Positions 38,657-49,529 of a stretch of 64,000 nucleotides of DNA are shown here, piece after piece. The notes under the pieces were generated by a model. It worked only from the letters and a program-made list of their open reading frames with translations, made no database searches and was not told where the DNA came from. Position numbers and translations under genes: made by a program. Location of the stretch: NCBI GenBank assembly GCA_910575245.1, contig CAJTEN010000004.1, positions 184,747 to 248,746 of the forward strand, written 5' to 3'. The stretch's first letter is position 1. Every line of letters begins with the position of its first letter. This DNA is from Clostridia bacterium (GTDB lineage Bacteria; Bacillota; Clostridia; Lachnospirales; Lachnospiraceae).

Positions 38657-40274
38657 AAATGCCGACTATGGAGCTGCCGAGCAATACCTAACCTTTGAGC
38701 ATGACGAGTTTACCATGAAGCCCACACTGGACGGAAACGGGCGGCTTGTTCTCCGTGATGATTACCGCATTTCCTCTCTGAATTGCGGTGAGAAAGATTT
38801 TGCAATCGCCTGTATGCGTTCCAATCTCCGATACGGCAAGAACCAAAAACGGGAGGACGTAAAGAGCCACCATTACATTATCAGTTTTGACCCCCGTGAC
38901 GCACCAGACAACGGCTTGACTGTAGACCGGGCGCAAGCGTTGGGCGAGCAGTTCTGTAAAGAGCATTTCCCCGGACATCAAGCGTTGGTATGCACCCACC
39001 CGGACGGGCATAACCACAGCGGCAACATTCATGTGCATATCGTCATAAACAGCTTGCGGATTGCCGAAGTGCCGCTATTGCCCTACATGGAAAGACCAGC
39101 CGACACAAGGGAGGGCTGCAAGCACCGCTGTACAGACGCAGCTATGGAATACTTCAAAGCGGAAGTCATGGAGATGTGCCACCGGGAAAACCTCTATCAG
39201 ATTGACTTGTTGAACGGGAGCAAGAACCGAGTTACCGAGCGTGAGTATTGGGCGAAACGGAAAGGACAAGCCGCACTGGATAAAGAGAACGCTTCCCAAG
39301 CCGCCACAGGAGAGCCGCCCAAACAGACCAAGTTTGAAACCGACAAGGAGAAGCTACGGCGCACAATCCGATCCGCCCTGTCCTCTGCCGTTTCCTTTGA
39401 GGACTTTTCCGGGAAGCTGCTGCAACAGGGCGTGACCGTCAAGGAGAGCCGGGGGAGATTGTCCTATCTCACGCCGGACAGAACGAAGCCAATCACAGCC
39501 CGGAAATTAGGTGATGATTTTGACCATGCCGCCATACTGGAAGCACTCACCCAAAACGCACAGAACGCCGCCAGAGCCGCCGAAACGTCCGCACCCAGAC
39601 AGGAATGCCCCCGCAGCATAAAAGACCGTTTACAGCGGAATAAAACCGCCATAAACGCACCGAAACAAGACGCTTCCCAACGGGAAGTTGTACAGCGCAT
39701 GGTAGACATAGCCGCCAAGAAAGCCGAGGGCAAGGGGAAAGGCTATGAGAAATGGGCGACCTTGCACAACTTGAAGCAAATGGCGGCTACCATGAGCGTT
39801 TACGAGGAATCCGGCTTTTCTTCCCCGGAGGAACTGGAAGCCGCCCTTGCCGCTGCCAGTGCCGGACTGCATGAAGTGACCGGGAAACTGAAAACCGTGG
39901 AAAGCACCTTGCAGGAGAAAAAGGACTTGCAGAAACAGCTATTGGCGTACATCAAGACCAAGCCAGCCCGTGACGGACTGCGGGCGCAGAAAACGGAGAA
40001 AGCCCGAAAAGCCTACCGGGAGCAGCACGAAAGCGAATTTATCATTTCCGAATCTGCCGCCCGGTATTTCAAGGCACAGGGCATTACCAAACTGCCAGCT
40101 TCCAAGACCTTACAAACGGAGATTGAGCAGCTTACCAAAGAGAAAAACGCCCTTTACAACGAGTACCGGGAGAAGAAAGCAAGCGTCCGGGAATTGCAGA
40201 CCGTAAAGGGCAACCTTGACAAAATATTGCGCCGGGAGCCGGAACGGGGAAAGGGGCGGGAAAATGAACGGTAA
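38619..40274 (+). CDS. Relaxase / mobilization nuclease (MobA/VirD2-type)
   Basis: 551 residues. The N-terminal relaxase domain has the histidine triad in HPDGHNHSGNIHVHIVINS (about residues 127-145); a tyrosine among YGAAEQYLTF near residue 20 is the probable DNA-attaching residue. The C-terminal half is coiled-coil rich (about 390-545). It nicks oriT and stays bound to the transferred strand. The start is a GTG inside mobC; the next methionine is much later. The Cys-rich VLP gene overlaps its end by 11 bases. Confidence 0.88.
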   Translation: MKPLATFKHISSKNADYGAAEQYLTFEHDEFTMKPTLDGNGRLVLRDDYRISSLNCGEKDFAIACMRSNLRYGKNQKREDVKSHHYIISFDPRDAPDNGLTVDRAQALGEQFCKEHFPGHQALVCTHPDGHNHSGNIHVHIVINSLRIAEVPLLPYMERPADTREGCKHRCTDAAMEYFKAEVMEMCHRENLYQIDLLNGSKNRVTEREYWAKRKGQAALDKENASQAATGEPPKQTKFETDKEKLRRTIRSALSSAVSFEDFSGKLLQQGVTVKESRGRLSYLTPDRTKPITARKLGDDFDHAAILEALTQNAQNAARAAETSAPRQECPRSIKDRLQRNKTAINAPKQDASQREVVQRMVDIAAKKAEGKGKGYEKWATLHNLKQMAATMSVYEESGFSSPEELEAALAAASAGLHEVTGKLKTVESTLQEKKDLQKQLLAYIKTKPARDGLRAQKTEKARKAYREQHESEFIISESAARYFKAQGITKLPASKTLQTEIEQLTKEKNALYNEYREKKASVRELQTVKGNLDKILRREPERGKGRENER

Positions 40275-40650
40275 ACGCCCCTACATGGACTACCAGCAGT
40301 ACAGAGCCGCCCGCCGTCTTGTGCATGAGTGCTGCAACTACGATAACGGCAACTGTATCTTGCTGGATAACGGCGAGCCTTGTGTATGCGTCCAGAGTAT
40401 CAGTTATTCGCTTATATGCCGCTGGTTCATTACCGCCGTTCTGCCGCTGGACGGGAAGCTGGAAGCCGTCCTTTTGCACCGGGCAGACAGGAAACGCTGT
40501 ACCGAGTGCGGCGGGTATTTTCTCCCCAAGTCAAACCGGGGGAAATACTGCCCGGATTGCGCCGCAAGAGTGCGCCGCCGGAAAGAAGCCGACAGACAGC
40601 GGAAAAGATACCACCTTTCTACGCATTTAGGCTATGAAAGAAGCCCGTAA
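40264..40650 (+). CDS. Cysteine-rich VLP-domain protein
   Basis: A 128-residue protein. Eleven or so cysteines: CCNYDNGNCILLDNGEPCVC in the first half, a C-terminal zinc-finger-like CTECGGYFLPK, then YCPDCAARVRRRKEADRQR. The Cys-rich VLP domain is common on Clostridial mobile elements near relaxases, and its role is not established. It starts 11 bases inside the relaxase end. Confidence 0.8.
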   Translation: MNGKRPYMDYQQYRAARRLVHECCNYDNGNCILLDNGEPCVCVQSISYSLICRWFITAVLPLDGKLEAVLLHRADRKRCTECGGYFLPKSNRGKYCPDCAARVRRRKEADRQRKRYHLSTHLGYERSP

Positions 40651-40751
40651 ATCAAGGCTTTTTTGACCGCCCTCAACAGGTAGCCGATACATTTATCCTT
40701 TACCCCCGAAAATGTCGTTTTAACTGCGTAACAAGAAGCCACAGACAGGAG

Positions 40752-41516
40752 GTGAGAACCATAACCGAATACATCACAGCCGACACCATATTGCCCCGTT
40801 TTCTGCCCTATCCCTATTTTCTGCTGAAAATGGACTTGTCGCATACCGCAAGGCTGCTCTATGGGCTGCTTCTTGACCGTTCCACCCTCTCACAGAAGAA
40901 CGGCTGGCATGACAGCGAGGGCAGGACGTATATTGTCTATCCCGTTTCGGAGATAACGGAAATGCTGGATAAAGGCAGCACCGCCATAAAAAGCGCACTG
41001 AACGAGCTGGACGCTGCCGGGCTTCTGGTGAGGGAACGCCGGGGCTTCTCCGCACCCAACCGCCTTTATATAAAAATACCGCAAATGCCAGTGGTACAGT
41101 TTTCCGACCATATGACAGCCATACAGCCGGAAAACCGACCCTCTGATAGCCGGAAAACCGACCCTCATAAGGGCGGAAAACCGACCTTTGCGTTGGACGG
41201 AAAACCGACCCCTAACCAACTTACTATAAACCAACTAAAAGAGAACCAACGAAAAGGAGTGAGTGGGGAGCAGCCCGCACCCTTTGGCAGATATAAAAAC
41301 CTTTTCCTCTCCGAATCCGAGTATGCGGAGCTGAAAGGGGAATACCCGGACAGGCTGGAACGGTTCATTGAGGAATTGAGCGAGTACATAGCCGTCTACG
41401 GGAAAGTGTACGCCAACCATGCCGCCGCTGTCCGTATGTGGGCAAAACGTGACAGGAAAGGCACAGGAAAGAAAGGAATCCCCGATTATTCCTACAAGGA
41501 GGGCGAAAGCCTTTGA
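40752..41516 (+). CDS. RepA-type replication initiator
   Basis: 254 residues as read from GTG 40752. The N-terminal RepA_N-like winged helix has TILPRFLPYPYFLLKMDLSH near residue 12 and KGSTAIKSALNELDAAGLL near 80. The C-terminal domain (from about 175) resembles the C-domain of such initiators. The GTG is part of the AGGAGGTGAG site itself, so the true start may be the next codons, including an ATA at 40761. Four iteron-like repeats lie inside the gene. It probably allows the excised circle to replicate. Confidence 0.8.
   Translation: MRTITEYITADTILPRFLPYPYFLLKMDLSHTARLLYGLLLDRSTLSQKNGWHDSEGRTYIVYPVSEITEMLDKGSTAIKSALNELDAAGLLVRERRGFSAPNRLYIKIPQMPVVQFSDHMTAIQPENRPSDSRKTDPHKGGKPTFALDGKPTPNQLTINQLKENQRKGVSGEQPAPFGRYKNLFLSESEYAELKGEYPDRLERFIEELSEYIAVYGKVYANHAAAVRMWAKRDRKGTGKKGIPDYSYKEGESL
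41129..41210 (+). repeat. Four iteron-like GGAAAACCGACC repeats inside the initiator gene
   Basis: Exact copies begin at 41129, 41152, 41175 and 41199 (spacing 23, 23 and 24 bases). They are read in three different frames (ENRP, RKTD, GKPT, GKPT), so the conservation is at the DNA level. Origins inside the initiator gene are known for RepA_N plasmids. Confidence 0.75.
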
Positions 41517-41578
41517 CCGCATAGACACAACGCCCCGTAAACAGGGCGTAAAAGACCATGAACAAGGAGGACGATTTT

Positions 41579-42433
41579 ATGAGTGATTACGATAACGCCA
41601 TTTTCCGGCTTGCCACGGCACAGGAAGCAGAGCTGGAGGACTATATTGGGGAGGACGGGCTTTTATATTGCGCGAGCTGCCGCCAGCCCAAAGAAGCCTA
41701 CTTCCCGGAGGGCAAGACCTTTTTTGGACGTGACCGCCACCCCAAAGAATGTGACTGCCAGAGAAAACGCCGGGAAACGCTGGAAGCCAGCCACCGGGAA
41801 TACAAGCACCGGGAGGAAGTGGAACGGCTGAAACGAAAGGGATTTACAGACCCGGCTATGCGGGAATGGACGTTTGAAAACGACAACGGGAAATGCCCCC
41901 AAATGCACAAAGCCCATGCTTATGTGGAGTGTTGGGAGGAAATGAAAGCCGGGAATATCGGTTATCTGTTATGGGGCATGGTAGGCACAGGCAAAAGCTA
42001 TTTCGCCGGGTGTATCGCCAACGCCCTCATGGAGAAATAGGTTTCCGTGTGCATGACAAACTTTGCCTTGATACTCAACGACCTTGCCGCCAGCTATAAG
42101 GACAGGAACGAGTACATAGCCCGCCTTTGCAGCTTCCCTCTGCTTATCCTTGACGATTTCGGCATGGAGCGTGGCACGGAATACGGGCTTGAACAGGTTT
42201 ACAACGTGATAGACAGCCGATACCGAAGCGGCAAGCCCTTAATCGTGACAACAAATTTGACGCTGGAAGAATTGCAGAACCCGGAGGACACCGCCCACGC
42301 CCGCATTTATGACCGCCTTACGGAAATGTGTACCCCCGTCTGCATTACCGGGGGGAATTTCAGGAAAGCCAGAGCAAGGGAGAAAATGGAACGCCTTAAA
42401 AAGCTGCTGAACGGAAAGGAGATTTGCCTATGA
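41579..42433 (+). pseudogene. DnaC/IstB-like AAA ATPase interrupted by an in-frame amber codon
   Basis: The gene starts at ATG 41579 (AAGGAGG 8 bases before). Part one ends at TAG 42038-42040: a Cys-rich N-terminus (CASCRQ, CDCQRKRR), then Walker A GMVGTGKSYF (about residue 138). The same frame continues directly with VCMTNFALILNDLAASYKDR, Walker B LLILDDFG and the sensor VTTNLT, ending at 42433. Without the stop it would be 284 residues, the usual size. This helicase-loader-like protein normally sits between the initiator and TnpW. Either it is inactivated or the amber is suppressed. Confidence 0.8.
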
Positions 42434-42627
42434 CCGACACGCCCAAGAAAAGCACCGCCACCACCGCCCGCCGCCCGGATTGCGTGACCGAGGTACGCCG
42501 GGGGAACACCGTCCTTGTGGTTTCCGGCTACTTCAAACAAGGCACTACCGCCACCGCCGCCGACAAGATGATGAAAGTGCTGGAAGCCGAAAGCGTAGCC
42601 GGACACAAGCCGCCTTTTACCGCCTAA
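42430..42627 (+). CDS. TnpW-family transposon protein
   Basis: A 65-residue protein: a polar N-terminus, then VTEVRRGNTVLVVSGYFKQG and TATAADKMMKVLEAE. It resembles TnpW, the small protein of unknown role in Tn4451-like elements. It overlaps the ATPase stop by ATGA. Confidence 0.75.
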   Translation: MTDTPKKSTATTARRPDCVTEVRRGNTVLVVSGYFKQGTTATAADKMMKVLEAESVAGHKPPFTA

Positions 42628-42695
42628 GTTGTGGCATGGAAAAGCGGTCATGCCGTGGAGCGTGACCGCTGGAATAGTAATAAATGACACCATGT

Positions 42696-43298
42696 TTATT
42701 TCTTGCTTGATTGCCGTATTTCATTTGCCAGCAGCACGATACCATACAAACCGCAAATCAGTAGAATTATATCTTCATAGGCATTGAAGATGACTGATTT
42801 TATTCCGGTCAATCCCCATATGGTCAGTAAAGCGAGGAGCAGCTTGTTTTTTCTTTTATAGCCAGCATAAACCGTCATGCTTATGCTGATTACGGGGCAA
42901 GGCATGATGTATGTTACCATTTGCGGGAAAGAATTACCTAAAAGAATGGAAACAAAAGGGTACGCTAAATAAAGCACCAGTAGAAACATCTGAAATGCGG
43001 TAGGTGTTTTGAGTATATCGTCCTTGTTATGCAGACTTTCGTATAGGAACAGAACACCGCAAGTGATATACAACGGAAATGCAAAAAATTTCTGAATAGG
43101 CTCTGTTCCATACCAAGCGAAAAATCCAATGCCTATAAAGAGGTTAATAATCCCAAGCGAGAATTTTGCCGCCCACTTTATTTTTTTTGTATAGGACAAA
43201 GCAACCGCTATGAGTAAAAAAATGAGTAATGCAATTTGGATTATCCATGTTTGTCTGTTGTAATTGCCGATAACATCCCAAAAAACTTGTGCGTCCAT
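42696..43298 (-). CDS. DUF6064-like membrane protein
   Basis: 200 residues from the ATG complementary to 43296-43298, with GGGGGCAACAC upstream. Six to seven hydrophobic segments; it begins MDAQVFWDVIGNYNRQTWI, and FIGIGFFAWYGTEPIQKFFA is in the middle. The family is of unknown function. It lies alone on the minus strand between tnpW and the recombinase and has a lower GC content than both, so it is likely cargo gained by the element. Confidence 0.65.
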   Translation of the reverse strand: MDAQVFWDVIGNYNRQTWIIQIALLIFLLIAVALSYTKKIKWAAKFSLGIINLFIGIGFFAWYGTEPIQKFFAFPLYITCGVLFLYESLHNKDDILKTPTAFQMFLLVLYLAYPFVSILLGNSFPQMVTYIMPCPVISISMTVYAGYKRKNKLLLALLTIWGLTGIKSVIFNAYEDIILLICGLYGIVLLANEIRQSSKK

Positions 43299-43486
43299 GT
43301 GTTGCCCCCGTAGATTTAGTTTGTCACTTTGTAACGAACTAAAGTATAGCATAAAAATTTGATATTTTCTATAATAAGCTACTTGCTATAAACCGTAACA
43401 AAAAACCGTGATATTTTTCGACATAAAGAAGCAAAAAGGACTGTACAGACAGCCCCGCCCTATGGTATACTAAGCCTACGGAATAG

Positions 43487-45139
<1,653 letters not shown>

Positions 45140-45149
45140 AGCCCGACCC

Positions 45150-45187
45150 GTCCGGCAGTCAGCCGGACAGGGAACGGCAAAATTTTT
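45150..45187 (+). terminator. Hairpin with distal T-tract after the recombinase gene
   Basis: GTCCGGC (45150-45156) and GCCGGAC (45162-45168), with TTTTTT 14 bases further on. A weak terminator. Direct repeats of CTTCTTT in 45192-45207 follow and could be recombinase contacts at the right end. Confidence 0.4.
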
Positions 45188-45237
45188 TACACTTCTTTTA
45201 CTTCTTTATCTCACATGATCAAAAGTGCAGGGCATGT

Positions 45238-46053
45238 ATTGATTTTATACAAAACCGCATGAAATGCGGAAGTGTATTCTGGGCAGGGGAAGAAAGCGGG
45301 ATTGCAGATATATTGCCAGTCGTGAAGCACATGCAGAATGTGGAAATGGAATACGCGTCCACGGAAAATGTGGCGCTGCAAAGTTCCCTTTCGGAGCCGA
45401 GCAGGTATACCTATCAGATGAACCAGAGTGCCGCGTGGGAGAGTATACTCAGAGAAAAAGGACAGGAACAGCTAAAGCAGAAGATTTCGGAATATTTAAG
45501 ACATACGCTCTACCATAATGAAGTGAATCGGATCTATCTTGCAGGTTTCAGGCTTGATATGCAGCAAATGATCTATTCGGTTTTGAAAGAGAAGGGGATC
45601 ATGGTCAATAAATTTCTGGCGGATAATGAAAATGGCAGACTGTTTGAGCGCTCTCTTTTCTCTGTCGCTGATATGGAGAACTATATGTTTTACCTGATCG
45701 ATAAGTCCTGTGAGCAGATGAGAGCCATGGAGGAAACAAGAACGGTTATGGACACGATTGTTTCTTATATAGACAAGAATCTTGACAAGGAAATTACCAG
45801 AGAGAATCTTGCCGAACTTGTCTATCTTACACCGGATTATATTTCAAAGCTCTTTCGCAGGAAAACAGGTATGTCCTTCGGGGAATATATTCAGAGAAGG
45901 AAAATACAGGAGGCGCAGAATCTTCTCGAAAATACGGATATGTCCATAGGGGATGTGGCGCTTTGCGTGGGCTTTTCCAGTTTTTCCTATTTTTCAAAGA
46001 CTTTTAAGAAAATAACCGGAATGACGCCGGGAGATTTCAGAAAGAAGCGGTAG
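45238..46053 (+). pseudogene. YesN-type response regulator, C-terminal half (split by the mobile element)
   Basis: 271 residues of the original frame, from IDFIQNRMKCGSVFWAG onward. A helical linker precedes the AraC-type DNA-binding domain: ITRENLAELVYLTPDYISKL near the start of the last 100 residues, then IGDVALCVGFSSFSYFSKTF and the ending ITGMTPGDFRKKR. The receiver half is at 33504-34262. The internal ATG at 45259 could allow a separate receiver-less product, but no good ribosome-binding site precedes it. The YitT gene starts at the next base after its stop. Confidence 0.85.
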
Positions 46054-46905
46054 ATGAAAGAACAAAAATGGAGTAGAATTGTAGGATTGAATGTTATAGG
46101 GATTTTTCTCTATATGGTCGGTATAAAATGTTTTGCCGCACCGGCAAAGATCGCGCCCGGGGGTGCGAGTGGAATCGCCATTCTGGTAAATTACGTGACG
46201 GGATTTCCGATAGGTGTTTTTTGTACGCTTTTTAATTTCCCGATTCTTGCTGTTGCATTGTATAAGAAGATTTTTTCGCCCTTGTTTGCAGTGAAGTCCG
46301 CAGGCAGTATTGTGCTGCTGTCGGTGATGACGGACATAATTGCGCCCCGGATTCCGCATTATCAGGGCAATCCTCTTCTGGCTGCTTTGTTTGCGGGCGG
46401 CTTTATGGGAATTGGGCTGGCATTGGTATATCTTGGAACCTCCGATACAGGGGGGATTACGATGGTCGGATTGATCATCAAGAAACACATTCCCCATCTT
46501 CATGTAGGTACTTTGGTGTCTGCCATTATCATTCTGGTGGTATTAGTCTCCGGAATCGTATATCGTAATGCAGAGAGTATTTTATACGCAGTAGTGACGG
46601 TATATGTTTCGGGGTTGTTTATGGATCGGATCGTCAACAGTGCAAATGTGGAGAAGCTGATGATCGTTATGGGGGAGTGTACTGACAGGGTCAGAAGTAT
46701 TTTTTTGGAAGAACACAGTGGAATCACGATCGTGAGAGGAGAAGGGGGATACTCCGGCCAAACGCAGCGTGTGATCATGGGAGCCGTCAAAAAAACAGAC
46801 TGTGACAGAATACAGAGAAGAATTCAGCTTGAAGATCCGGGGGCGCTGATTATCGTCTCGGAAGCGAGCAGTGTGATCGGCAAAAATTTCGGGCATATGT
46901 TATAG
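46054..46905 (+). CDS. YitT-family membrane protein
   Basis: A 283-residue protein with five or six membrane segments: IVGLNVIGIFLYMVGIK, GGASGIAILVNYVTGFPIGV, then GFMGIGLALVYLGTSDTGG. A C-terminal DUF2179 domain holds TIVRGEGGYSGQTQRVI. The family's role is unknown; transport is suspected. It starts directly after the stop codon of the split regulator, so it was probably its operon partner and may have lost its normal transcription because of the insertion. Confidence 0.88.
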   Translation: MKEQKWSRIVGLNVIGIFLYMVGIKCFAAPAKIAPGGASGIAILVNYVTGFPIGVFCTLFNFPILAVALYKKIFSPLFAVKSAGSIVLLSVMTDIIAPRIPHYQGNPLLAALFAGGFMGIGLALVYLGTSDTGGITMVGLIIKKHIPHLHVGTLVSAIIILVVLVSGIVYRNAESILYAVVTVYVSGLFMDRIVNSANVEKLMIVMGECTDRVRSIFLEEHSGITIVRGEGGYSGQTQRVIMGAVKKTDCDRIQRRIQLEDPGALIIVSEASSVIGKNFGHML

Positions 46906-47279
46906 CCGGATTTCGAAAGATATTCCGGACGGATGCCTACTGTTCACAAACTGGTACATCTTTGCCACATTGTCAAGTGAAGAATTCATTCTTTTTGGGT
47001 TTTCATACACGGAATCTTGTCGATGTTCTATAAATGTGCTAAACTGAACACGACAAGTTGATTCCTAATGTGATAAAGTAGCGAATGTGCAAAGAAACAA
47101 CTTCCAAGTCTTTGTTTTAATACAGAACGGACAGGAAGAATAAATAACATACGTGCTTGTGCAAGGGGGATTGTAGAAGGGGAAGTTATTTTTGCATAAA
47201 TCCAATGCAGCGTTTTACATTTCAACGGAGCGTTTCTTGAATATGGTGTTTCTTGTGATATTATGAAATCGGAAAGAAG
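46906..47279 (+). promoter_or_regulatory. Intergenic region with promoter of the XRE gene
   Basis: No gene seen in 374 bases. TTGAAT (47237-47242), a 16-base spacer and TATTAT (47259-47264) form a plausible promoter, followed by AAGAAGG. Confidence 0.4.
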
Positions 47280-47288
47280 GTGAAAATA

Positions 47289-47729
47289 TTGAACGCTCAA
47301 AAAACAGGCAGCCTGATTGCTGCTATCAGGAAAGAACAAAATCGCACGCAGCAGGATTTAGCGAATGAATTGGGAGTATCAAGTGCAGCTGTTTCAAAAT
47401 GGGAACGAGGTATCGGATTTCCAGATGTATCTCTTATTGAACCATTAGCTGCATCCCTGGGGATTACGATAGCAGAATTATTCAAGGGCGAAAGAACAGA
47501 AAACAACGTTGATAACGAATATGAAAGTCTGTTGTCAGATGTTGTAAAAGTATCAGCGAATGAAATAACCAAGAAGAAAAAAATAACGAATTGGATGATT
47601 GCAATTACTGTTGCTGTTCTTTATTTGATGATTTCTGTAATATCACACAAGTGGGAAATAACCTGGGTGGTCTGGATTGTATATTGTTTTTATCGGATTT
47701 TTACTGAATATATCTATAAAAAATATTAG
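47289..47729 (+). CDS. XRE-family regulator with C-terminal membrane segments
   Basis: About 146 residues. The N-terminal XRE helix-turn-helix (LIAAIRKEQNRTQQDLANEL, then VSSAAVSKWERGIGFPDVSL) is near residues 8-50. Two hydrophobic segments (WMIAITVAVLYLMISVI, ITWVVWIVYCFYRIF) lie at the end, so it may be a membrane-tethered regulator. The start is uncertain: TTG 47289 fits the AAGAAGG spacing, and GTG 47280 is also in frame. A gene of unknown function with one hydrophobic hairpin follows 33 bases later. Confidence 0.8.
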   Translation: MNAQKTGSLIAAIRKEQNRTQQDLANELGVSSAAVSKWERGIGFPDVSLIEPLAASLGITIAELFKGERTENNVDNEYESLLSDVVKVSANEITKKKKITNWMIAITVAVLYLMISVISHKWEITWVVWIVYCFYRIFTEYIYKKY

Positions 47730-47762
47730 CAATCTACAGAAACGTAAGAAATGGAGGAAAAA

Positions 47763-48491
47763 ATGGTCGATTATTCACAATTTGAGGCAAGTGTAAAATC
47801 CGGCATCCACGCAGATGTGAGCCGGATACGGCAGAAGGATGAAATAATAAAAGCCGTTGTCAAAAAGCGGAGAAGCTCCGCGGGAAGCTGCGTGTGCTTC
47901 CTGTGTATGGCAGGAATTTCTTTGTTTAAAAGCTGGATTCCCGCCGTTATCTGTCTCCTTCTTGCATTGTTTTTCCTATGGCGGGCTGTCGGAAAATTTT
48001 CTGACGAATATTTACGTGAAATGTACGAGGAGGGGCTTTTGGTTCCCGGCATGATCGTGAAAACGGAACCCCTTACTATCATGGCAATCGCAAACATGAC
48101 CGCGCGGGATGGCGCGGCAGCCGTAAATGGGTGCTACTGTCTGGAGGTGAAGGAGCTTGACGGGGCGCAAAAAATTCTATTTGAAAAAATCCCCTGCTCC
48201 TGTTTTTTCTGCTATGAGGGCGGCGATTACCATTCTTCCTTCCAGCCCCATCCTCTCTATTGGGGAACGGCAGATCAGCAGTCTATTCAAGAAGCGCTAA
48301 GACAGGTGGAGGAAGACAACAAAGAAAATACAAAAGATGAATGGGAAGTGCTCAAGGAGGTTGCGCGGCAGTTCCCTGATTTGGGAAACGGAAATTTGAT
48401 TTTATTGGATGAAAATTACGTTCCATTCGGGAAAAAGAACTACATGGACAGCAACTATAAGCCCCTCAATGAGGAAGCTGACACCAAGTAA
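47763..48491 (+). CDS. Hypothetical membrane-associated protein
   Basis: 242 residues from the ATG at 47763 (GGAGG 5-9 bases before). Two adjacent hydrophobic segments at about residues 36-80 (CVCFLCMAGISLFKSW, IPAVICLLLALFFLW) form a hairpin. A soluble domain of mixed structure follows with several Cys-Cys and aromatic clusters (CSCFFCYEGGDYHSSFQPH) and an acidic end. I do not recognise the family. It lies in the same direction as the XRE gene. Confidence 0.6.
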   Translation: MVDYSQFEASVKSGIHADVSRIRQKDEIIKAVVKKRRSSAGSCVCFLCMAGISLFKSWIPAVICLLLALFFLWRAVGKFSDEYLREMYEEGLLVPGMIVKTEPLTIMAIANMTARDGAAAVNGCYCLEVKELDGAQKILFEKIPCSCFFCYEGGDYHSSFQPHPLYWGTADQQSIQEALRQVEEDNKENTKDEWEVLKEVARQFPDLGNGNLILLDENYVPFGKKNYMDSNYKPLNEEADTK

Positions 48492-48567
48492 TATGTTCTA
48501 TTTAGGGAAACGTTGATGAAAACGTTTCCCGCGCCTGTTGCTGTAAATCGGAATTAGTGGAATAAAA

Positions 48568-48951
48568 ATGAACGAAGAACAAAGAAAAAAATTGATAATT
48601 TTAAAATCAGTAAATAAAGAGTATATCAAAAAATTACAATGGAAAAGTAATGTCCTTTTACAAGAATGCTTAAATAATTTGGAAACTTATCAGATTATAA
48701 GTGATGAAACTATAATCAAACACATTGTAAAAATTGCAGGTGATACTGAAATAAAAAGAATGTCTCATTCAGATATACCAATGATTGAAAAAAATCATGA
48801 CTATTATATCATTTGGGACAATGAACGGGTTCCAATTATCAAATGTAAAGGGGATGATATTATTGAAAATTGGGATGATGTACTTGCTGTAGCATTTGAT
48901 ACCTGTTTTGTTAATTGCAGAACTGAACAAGGATTTTTTATCAGAGAGTAA
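48568..48951 (+). CDS. Small hypothetical protein, AT-rich
   Basis: A 127-residue soluble protein starting MNEEQRKKLIILKSVNKEYI. It has helical first and alpha/beta second halves (HDYYIIWDNERVPIIKCKGD). It is unrecognised. Its size, acidity and low GC resemble many immunity or antitoxin proteins, which is only an impression. No ribosome-binding site is strong (AGTGGAATAAAA). A terminator follows at 49002. Confidence 0.5.
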   Translation: MNEEQRKKLIILKSVNKEYIKKLQWKSNVLLQECLNNLETYQIISDETIIKHIVKIAGDTEIKRMSHSDIPMIEKNHDYYIIWDNERVPIIKCKGDDIIENWDDVLAVAFDTCFVNCRTEQGFFIRE

Positions 48952-49001
48952 AATTCCATTTTACTGTAAAGTTGTTCATAAAGAAAAATTGGAGTTTACA
49001 C

Positions 49002-49036
49002 AGAAGCCGGAGAATAGGGAACCCGGCTTCTTTTTC
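49002..49036 (+). terminator. Terminator after the small hypothetical gene
   Basis: AGAAGCCGG (49002-49010) pairs with CCGGCTTCT (49023-49031), followed by TTTT. Confidence 0.75.
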
Positions 49037-49045
49037 GTGTACGGA

Positions 49046-49082
49046 CAAAAAGAAAGCCCTTCCCCCAGAAAGAGAGAAGGGC
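49046..49082 (-). terminator. Minus-strand terminator of the recombinase remnant
   Basis: GCCCTTC (49056-49062) and GAAGGGC (49076-49082). Read on the minus strand, TTTCTTTTT follows the stem. Confidence 0.65.
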
Positions 49083-49092
49083 ATTGCCATTA

Positions 49093-49442
49093 TTCTGTTA
49101 CCGCCGGTATCTCCCCGACAAAGTTATAAATGATTTTGATTTCCTGAAATTTCTCCCCGTAAATCTTTTTCACCTCCCCACCAGAATCCGGCTGATAAGG
49201 CGGTTTAAGATACCCTCGTCCAGTTCCTGTGTCGTGGCGTACTGCCGGTTTTCCCGGATAAAGGTACGGACATCGATTTCCTGCTCATTGGAACGGCGCA
49301 GGGAGAGTGTCAATTCTTTCAGCTGCTTCTGGTTTTCCTCCTGTTCCCGCTCCATCGCCGCCGTCAGCTTCACAAACCGCTGCTCTGACAGGATTCCCTT
49401 TGCCTTGTCGATATACAGGACATTGGGCGAAGCACTACTGAT
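49093..49442 (-). pseudogene. C-terminal remnant of a large serine recombinase
   Basis: The minus strand reads SASPNVLYIDKAKGILSEQR, then FVKLTAAMEREQEENQKQLK, NEQEIDVRTFIRENRQYATT and ELDEGILNRLISRILVG. This is the coiled coil and DUF4368 tail of TnpX/Tn-type serine recombinases. One frame change later come GEKFQEIKIIYNFVGEIPAV and a stop. The catalytic N-terminus is missing, cut near 49442 where the promoter of the TetR gene begins. It is not part of the 34-45 kb element. Confidence 0.75.
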
Positions 49443-49529
49443 ATAAATTTCATTGAGTAAATCACTCTATAAATTTTTCGATGACTGTGCTAATGTTAAA
49501 TTGTGTTTATTCGCTGGAGGAAATACTAT

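Noticed and set aside
41129..41210. Possible small CRISPR-like array
   Set aside because: Repeats of 12 bases with 11-12 base spacers inside a coding gene fit iterons, not CRISPR; no cas genes in the window.
48896..49129. Open frame of 77 residues after the small hypothetical gene
   Set aside because: It runs through a terminator hairpin and has no ribosome-binding site.
49084..49446. Plus-strand Ser-rich open frame of 120 residues
   Set aside because: It is the antisense of the serine recombinase remnant on the minus strand, which matches a known family.
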